From: Clostridia bacterium
GTDB lineage: Bacteria > Bacillota > Clostridia > Christensenellales > Aristaeellaceae
Direction: 5' to 3'
Assembly: GCA_017396845.1 (NCBI GenBank)
Contig: JAFQKQ010000024.1
Span: 1-54,463, forward strand
Length of the DNA: 54,463 bases
The notes under the pieces were generated by a model. The model saw only the letters and a list, made by a program, of their open reading frames with translations, ran no database searches and was not told where the DNA came from. Made by a program: the position numbers and the translations under genes. This document shows, one piece after another, positions 50,422 to 54,463 of this stretch (its first letter is position 1; each line of letters starts with the position of its first letter).

Positions 50422-51605
50422 AGCTTATATCGCCTCATGAGCTATGGAGTATCCGTGCATGCGACACGCACTGCCACCACCTGACGGAGGAATTTTTCTC
50501 TTCCGTTTCGCTGTACAATCTGATGCAGATGACGTATGTAAGCTGGATTTTGCCTTCTCAGGGCGATACGCCCGAAGGACGTAAAAAATATTTTGAGCTG
50601 ATGGGCGCAAACAGCTATTTTTACTGGTGGAAAAGGGGCGTGGAGGCGCTGTACGGCGAGGGGGAAACGCTTACGCCTGAATCGTGGGATCGGTTTGATA
50701 CGCGCATAAAGAATGCCTATAAAATTCCCTTTCACGATATTGAGATTCTTAAAAACGCATGCCTGTATGACGATATACTGCTGGACGACTACAAATGCCC
50801 GGGCAGCGATCATACGCATCCCGAAATCATGCGCCCCATTTACCGAACGGATATGTTTCTGCAGGGCTATAAAAAGGGTGTGACCGATGAAAACGGAAAC
50901 GATGCATACGAGCAGTTTGAAAATGAACCGACCTCGCTGGATGAATATGTAATCGAAACCGAAAAGGCGATATCGCGCGCGGCAGCCCGAGGCGCAGTGG
51001 GTCTTAAAACCGCAATTGCGTATGAAAGAAGCCTTGAATTTGAAAAGGATGGCCGTCTTCTTGCAGAACGCGCATTTCAAAACGGGTGCGCGGCAAAGGA
51101 GGAGATCAAGGGCTTCGGCGATTTCATGATGTTTGAAATCGCGAAAATCGCTGCGCGCCTGAATGTGCCCGTTCAGATTCATACGGGACTTGGCGCGCTG
51201 TCGGGCAGCCGCGCCATCGGCCTTCGAGATCTGATTCACATGAATCCAGAAACGAAATTCGATATTTTCCATGCAAGCTATCCGTGGTGCGAGGATGTTC
51301 TGGGGCTTGCGCACAATTACAAAAACGTATATGTCGACATTTGCTGGCTTCCGCTGATCTCTGCGGAAAAGGCGGCTTCATTCCTCAAGGAGGCGCTTGA
51401 ACTGATTGATTCCGGGCGCATCATATGGGGGTGCGATACTTGGACGAGTGAAGAAAGCATGGGCGCACGGCTGGCGGCGCATGAAGTGATCGCGGATGCG
51501 GTAAACTGCTTCATCGAAAAAGGGCGCATTTCCTATGAGTTGGGCATGGATATCGCTGAAAAAATCCTGCGCACAAACGCAAAACGCCTTTTCGGACTTA
51601 TGTAA
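50418..51605 (+). CDS. Amidohydrolase-superfamily TIM-barrel protein
   Basis: 395 residues. Metal-site markers are DTHCHH (H18, H20), VQIHTG (H255), FHASYPW (H285) and WGCDTW (D340), in the order of the amidohydrolase 2 group (uronate isomerase and decarboxylase relatives). The C-terminal segment AEKILRTNAKRLFGL is the family's closing helix. No signal peptide. Substrate cannot be told; decarboxylase, lactonase or isomerase activities all occur in this group. It is coupled to the UroD-like gene and followed after 23 nt by a beta-helix protein, all on one transcript. Confidence 0.85.
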   Translation: MKLISPHELWSIRACDTHCHHLTEEFFSSVSLYNLMQMTYVSWILPSQGDTPEGRKKYFELMGANSYFYWWKRGVEALYGEGETLTPESWDRFDTRIKNAYKIPFHDIEILKNACLYDDILLDDYKCPGSDHTHPEIMRPIYRTDMFLQGYKKGVTDENGNDAYEQFENEPTSLDEYVIETEKAISRAAARGAVGLKTAIAYERSLEFEKDGRLLAERAFQNGCAAKEEIKGFGDFMMFEIAKIAARLNVPVQIHTGLGALSGSRAIGLRDLIHMNPETKFDIFHASYPWCEDVLGLAHNYKNVYVDICWLPLISAEKAASFLKEALELIDSGRIIWGCDTWTSEESMGARLAAHEVIADAVNCFIEKGRISYELGMDIAEKILRTNAKRLFGLM

Positions 51606-51628
51606 CGCGATCAAACAGGAGGGGATGT

Positions 51629-53272
51629 ATGGCACTTTTTACGCCGCCCGTGAATGGGCAAACGCTTGTCATTGAAAACAAGAAAATCGATATCTTTCCA
51701 AAGGATACCGTGCAGGCATATTACGCGTTTTCCAATAACGACGCGTCCGAAAAAAACATATATGCGCATGTAAAGAATATTCATGATGCAGAGATTGATT
51801 TTTCCGGCGCGAACCTTGCTTTTCACGGGCGGATTACGCCTTTTATATTGGATGAATGCGAAAATGTAACGATCAAAAACCTCACAATCGATTACGCGCG
51901 CACCTTCTACACACAGGGGAAAGTGGTATTTTCCGACCGCGCTTCGGTGGTTCTTGATATCTCAAGCGCATACCCCTACCGGTTAGAGGACGGCAATCTG
52001 ATCATGGAGGGGGAACACTGGGAAAACGATCTTCACGACGGGATTATGCTGTTTCAGGAGTTTGACAGGGAAACGAAATCGCCGGCGTACAATTCGCCGG
52101 TTCTCGTATGCAGAGTCGGGCGAGGCGTGGAAAACGATCCGACCGCTCCGCTTCCCATGCATCTTCTCGGCTGCGAAATAACGTCCGAGGGCTTTTTGAA
52201 GCTTACGGGCGATATTCCCTGCACGTATACGCCCGGAAACATCCTTGTAATGACGCACGAAAAGCGCGAGAATCCGGCGTTCGGAATTCATAAATGCAAA
52301 AATGTGCGCCTTGAAAACATAAAAATACTGCACGCAGGTTCGATGGGCATAATTGCCCAGTTGAGCAAGGATATATCCCTCCATCGCGTCGTGATTAAGA
52401 CGGAAGATGAAAACCGCATTGTGAGCGTAAACTGCGACGCTTCGCATTTTACCGCGTGCGAGGGTGAGATTTCCATAACGGACTGCGTATTTGATAGCAT
52501 GATGGACGACGGGGTAAACGTTCACGGCGCTTATACCCGCGTACTTTCCAAAGATTGCGATACATGCGAAACGGAAATCATGCATTTTCAGCAGTTCGGC
52601 GTGCTCTTCTACCGCCCGGGCGATACGGTAGCGATGCTTGATAAGCGCACAGGGCGCATCCGCGCACATCTCACGGTCAGCGAAGCGCGCCTGATCAGTC
52701 AAAGCGTGATCCGAGTGCGCTTTAATGAACCCTTGGATCTTATGGAGGAAGATGATTTCCTCGAAAACCTCACGCTTACGCCCAAAGTACATATAAACGG
52801 TCTTAAAACAGGAAAAAACCGTCCGAGGGGCGTACTCGCAACCACGCCGCAATGCGTTCTCATTGAAAACTGCACGTTTGAAAGCAGCGGCTTCGGCATT
52901 CATATCGCAGGCGACACCTGCTTCTGGTACGAATCGGGCGCGGTAAAGGATATGACCATCCGCAATAACCGCTTTATCAACTGCGGCCGCAACATGGGCG
53001 ATTTCGCCATCGCCGTCACGCCCGAATACGAAGCGGCCCGAAGCGGCGAAACCTTTCATAAAAACATACGAATCGAAAACAATACCTTTGAAGGCTTTCT
53101 GGATGGCGCAGTATATGCAAAAGGCGTGGACGGCCTGTTCATCAAAGAGAACACGATCATAAAAACCTGCGATTATCCCAAACGCGGGAAAACCAAACCC
53201 GTCGTCTGGGACACGTGCAAAAATGTATCCTCCGATATTGATGCGGAAGAAGGAACAGGGCCGTTTGTTTGA
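51629..53272 (+). CDS. Right-handed beta-helix protein, GH110-like (alpha-1,3-galactosidase family)
   Basis: 547 residues; AGGAGGGG lies before the ATG. Repeated short strands such as CENVTIKNLTIDYA, CKNVRLENIKILHA, EISITDCVFDS and VKDMTIRNNRFINC mark a parallel beta-helix. The segment DSMMDDGVNVHG (D293, D294) is the wording I associate with GH110 alpha-1,3-galactosidases, where paired Asp residues catalyse. There is no signal peptide, whereas known GH110 enzymes are exported, so an intracellular role on imported sugars is suggested. GH42 beta-galactosidase lies 5 kb away. Alternative: another beta-helix glycosidase or epimerase of the same fold. Confidence 0.65.
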   Translation: MALFTPPVNGQTLVIENKKIDIFPKDTVQAYYAFSNNDASEKNIYAHVKNIHDAEIDFSGANLAFHGRITPFILDECENVTIKNLTIDYARTFYTQGKVVFSDRASVVLDISSAYPYRLEDGNLIMEGEHWENDLHDGIMLFQEFDRETKSPAYNSPVLVCRVGRGVENDPTAPLPMHLLGCEITSEGFLKLTGDIPCTYTPGNILVMTHEKRENPAFGIHKCKNVRLENIKILHAGSMGIIAQLSKDISLHRVVIKTEDENRIVSVNCDASHFTACEGEISITDCVFDSMMDDGVNVHGAYTRVLSKDCDTCETEIMHFQQFGVLFYRPGDTVAMLDKRTGRIRAHLTVSEARLISQSVIRVRFNEPLDLMEEDDFLENLTLTPKVHINGLKTGKNRPRGVLATTPQCVLIENCTFESSGFGIHIAGDTCFWYESGAVKDMTIRNNRFINCGRNMGDFAIAVTPEYEAARSGETFHKNIRIENNTFEGFLDGAVYAKGVDGLFIKENTIIKTCDYPKRGKTKPVVWDTCKNVSSDIDAEEGTGPFV

Positions 53273-53304
53273 GCTTGTGCAGAAATCATCATTCGCCGAT
53301 TCCG

Positions 53305-53344
53305 ATTCCGCGCCCGATGGGCGGCATTCATTCGAGCGCGGAAT
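53305..53344 (+). terminator. Hairpin downstream of the GH110-like gene
   Basis: Perfect 9-bp stem 53305-53313 / 53336-53344, GC-rich, 22-nt loop, with only a weak T tail. Probable end of the UroD-like / amidohydrolase / beta-helix transcript. Confidence 0.5.
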
Positions 53345-53387
53345 TGCTGTTGCTCGGTTCATCATTTGTAAAATGCTTGAATACCCC

Positions 53388-53416
53388 TTTACCGGCGCAA
53401 AAAACGCGTGTATAAT
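53388..53416 (+). promoter_or_regulatory. Promoter of the ileS T-box transcript
   Basis: -35 TTTACC (53388-53393), 17-nt spacer, -10 TATAAT (53411-53416). Confidence 0.7.
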
Positions 53417-53424
53417 ATGAATAC

Positions 53425-53676
53425 ATATTGCCATGATGGGGACGGCTTATGGCGCGGCTTTGCAAAGCGATCCGGAGGATGGTGCAAGTTCGGACAAAGC
53501 GGTCATTTGGAATCACCCCGGAGCAGCGGTCTGAAATCGCTTTTGCGAAAGTAAACGCCGCCGTTTGCGCACGTTACAGCGCACGCGTGTCAGCTGCACG
53601 CAATGAGAGGGCGTTTTATGCGCCAATATGGGTGGTACCGCGAGCCATCGTCCCATAATGGGGACGGGGCTTTTAT
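53425..53676 (+). promoter_or_regulatory. Isoleucine T-box riboswitch of ileS
   Basis: The highly conserved T-box GGGTGGTACCGCG is at 53630-53642. The specifier loop reads GGAATCACC (near 53508), giving the Ile codon ATC. The terminator (53643-53654 / 53661-53671 and following T run) overlaps the T-box side, with the antiterminator formed by pairing of the T-box with upstream sequence. Uncharged tRNA-Ile would bind and allow read-through. The rest of the 440-nt gap before ileS holds only the upstream gene's hairpin and the promoter. Confidence 0.93.
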
Positions 53677-53712
53677 TTTTTATTTTCTGATTATAATGTG
53701 GGAGGCAAAGCC

Positions 53713-54463
53713 ATGTTTGAAAAGGTGTCAACCAATCTGGACTTTCTGACGAGAGAAAAAGAGGTTTTGGCGTTCTGGAAGCAGAACGAAATCTTCAAAA
53801 AGTCCATCAGCCTTCGTGAGGGCTCTGATGTATTTACGTTTTACGACGGACCGCCTACGGCCAACGGAAAGCCGCATATCGGTCATATCGAAACCCGCGC
53901 CATCAAGGATCTGATCCCGCGCTACATGACCATGAAGGGAAAGAACGTGCTTCGCAAGGCAGGCTGGGACACGCACGGTCTTCCGGTAGAGCTGGAAGTG
54001 GAAAAGGTTTTAGGTCTTGACGGCAAGGAGCAGATCGAGGCCTACGGTCTTGAGCCGTTCATCAAAAAGTGCAAGGAATCCGTATGGAAGTATCAGGGCA
54101 TGTGGGAGGATATGTCCGACCGCGTAGGCTTCTGGTGCGATATGGAAAACCCCTATATCACGTATGAAGACAACTACATCGAGTCCGAGTGGTGGTCTCT
54201 TAAGGAAATCGCGAACCAGGGGCTCCTTTACAAGGGCCACAAGATCGTTCCCTACTGCCCCCGCTGCGGAACCGCGCTGTCCTCTCACGAAGTTTCTCAG
54301 GGCTACAAGCAGGTGAAGGAGCGCTCTGCCGTCGTCCGCTTCAAGGTCAAGGGCGAGGAAAACACCTATATCTACGCATGGACCACCACCCCGTGGACCC
54401 TGCCGAGCAACACCGCACTGTGCGTCAATGCCGATGAAACTTACGCCAAGTTTGACTATGAAG
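53713..54463 (+). CDS. ileS: Isoleucyl-tRNA synthetase (N-terminal part, continues beyond window)
   Basis: 250 codons visible from the ATG at 53713, with GGGAGG 9 nt upstream. The class I signature is PHIGH (H55-x2-H58) in [14 protein letters not shown], and the start of the editing domain is seen at [14 protein letters not shown] (about 228). The wording [16 protein letters not shown] with [12 protein letters not shown] fits the long, eukaryote-like (type 2) IleRS found in many Clostridia, a group often less sensitive to mupirocin; that is inference from this fragment. Expression is controlled by the upstream Ile T-box. Confidence 0.97.
   Translation, partial: MFEKVSTNLDFLTREKEVLAFWKQNEIFKKSISLREGSDVFTFYDGPPTANGKPHIGHIETRAIKDLIPRYMTMKGKNVLRKAGWDTHGLPVELEVEKVLGLDGKEQIEAYGLEPFIKKCKESVWKYQGMWEDMSDRVGFWCDMENPYITYEDNYIESEWWSLKEIANQGLLYKGHKIVPYCPRCGTALSSHEVSQGYKQVKERSAVVRFKVKGEENTYIYAWTTTPWTLPSNTALCVNADETYAKFDYE

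Noticed and set aside
51983-53434. 483-codon minus-strand frame opposite the GH110-like gene
   Set aside because: Shadow of the beta-helix gene; Ala/Phe/Arg-rich translation with no family resemblance.
1-54463. CRISPR arrays, tRNA or rRNA genes, prophage or insertion sequences
   Set aside because: Looked for direct repeats with spacers, conserved rRNA segments, cloverleaf arms and transposase or integrase motifs; none was recognised by eye.

Overview
The window looks like a chromosomal segment of a spore-forming, Gram-positive Clostridia-type bacterium, probably a fermentative gut or rumen organism. The support is a SpoIIP-type sporulation amidase, a possible forespore-type promoter ahead of a DUF1540 gene, an isoleucine T-box leader on ileS, the Clostridia-typical order secDF-recJ-rel-dtd-MBL-hemZ, DUF4317 and DUF6062 proteins, and strong AGGAGG ribosome sites with SigA-type promoters. 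GC content is moderate, near 50% by eye. No rRNA, tRNA, CRISPR array or insertion sequence was recognised, so this is mainly a metabolic and housekeeping region.

Layout. 1-2.5 kb: the end of an oligopeptide ABC transporter operon (oppD, oppF) whose last gene, overlapping oppF by 4 nt, is an alanine racemase. 2.6-5.3 kb (minus): a GH1 beta-glucosidase and a cytoplasmic beta-propeller protein. 5.3-9.9 kb (minus): a tight five-gene operon encoding an APH-type small-molecule kinase, a CDP-alcohol phosphotransferase fused to a flippase-like membrane domain, an IspD-like cytidylyltransferase, an RseC-like redox membrane protein and a thioredoxin. The first three would form a complete kinase / cytidylyltransferase / CDP-alcohol transferase route to a lipid headgroup. 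This is the best candidate for an undescribed system in the window. 10-12.8 kb: an intracellular GH9 enzyme with a UroD-like protein. 12.9-17.9 kb (minus): a complete Liv-type ABC transporter. 18.5-25.4 kb: a DUF1294 gene, a second UroD-like gene, DUF4317, a Gfo/Idh/MocA oxidoreductase divergent from an AraC regulator (with a matched pair of candidate operators), SpoIIP, a DUF1614-like protein and a Cys-rich DUF1540 protein.

26-37.9 kb (minus): a nine-gene operon running from one consensus promoter: secDF, recJ, rel, dtd, an MBL hydrolase, hemZ and three tandem cyclophilins (lipoprotein, membrane-anchored, cytosolic); the lipoprotein copy has lost the catalytic residues. 38-39.1 kb: a solitary radical SAM protein. 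39.5-43.2 kb (minus): serC-serA-DUF1015, serine synthesis. 43.2-48.1 kb (minus): scpB-DUF6062-GH42 beta-galactosidase-metallophosphoesterase-trmB from one promoter. 48.1-53.3 kb: a GntR regulator cut off at its C terminus and joined to the 3' end of a sugar-binding-protein gene (a deletion scar), then a third UroD-like gene coupled to an amidohydrolase and a GH110-like beta-helix protein. 53.4 kb to the end: T-box leader and the start of ileS.

Functionally, the sugar enzymes (GH1, GH9, GH42, GH110-like, PL22-like propeller) all lack signal peptides, so the cell seems to import oligosaccharides and break them down inside. UroD-like proteins recur next to two of these loci and deserve attention as a group.
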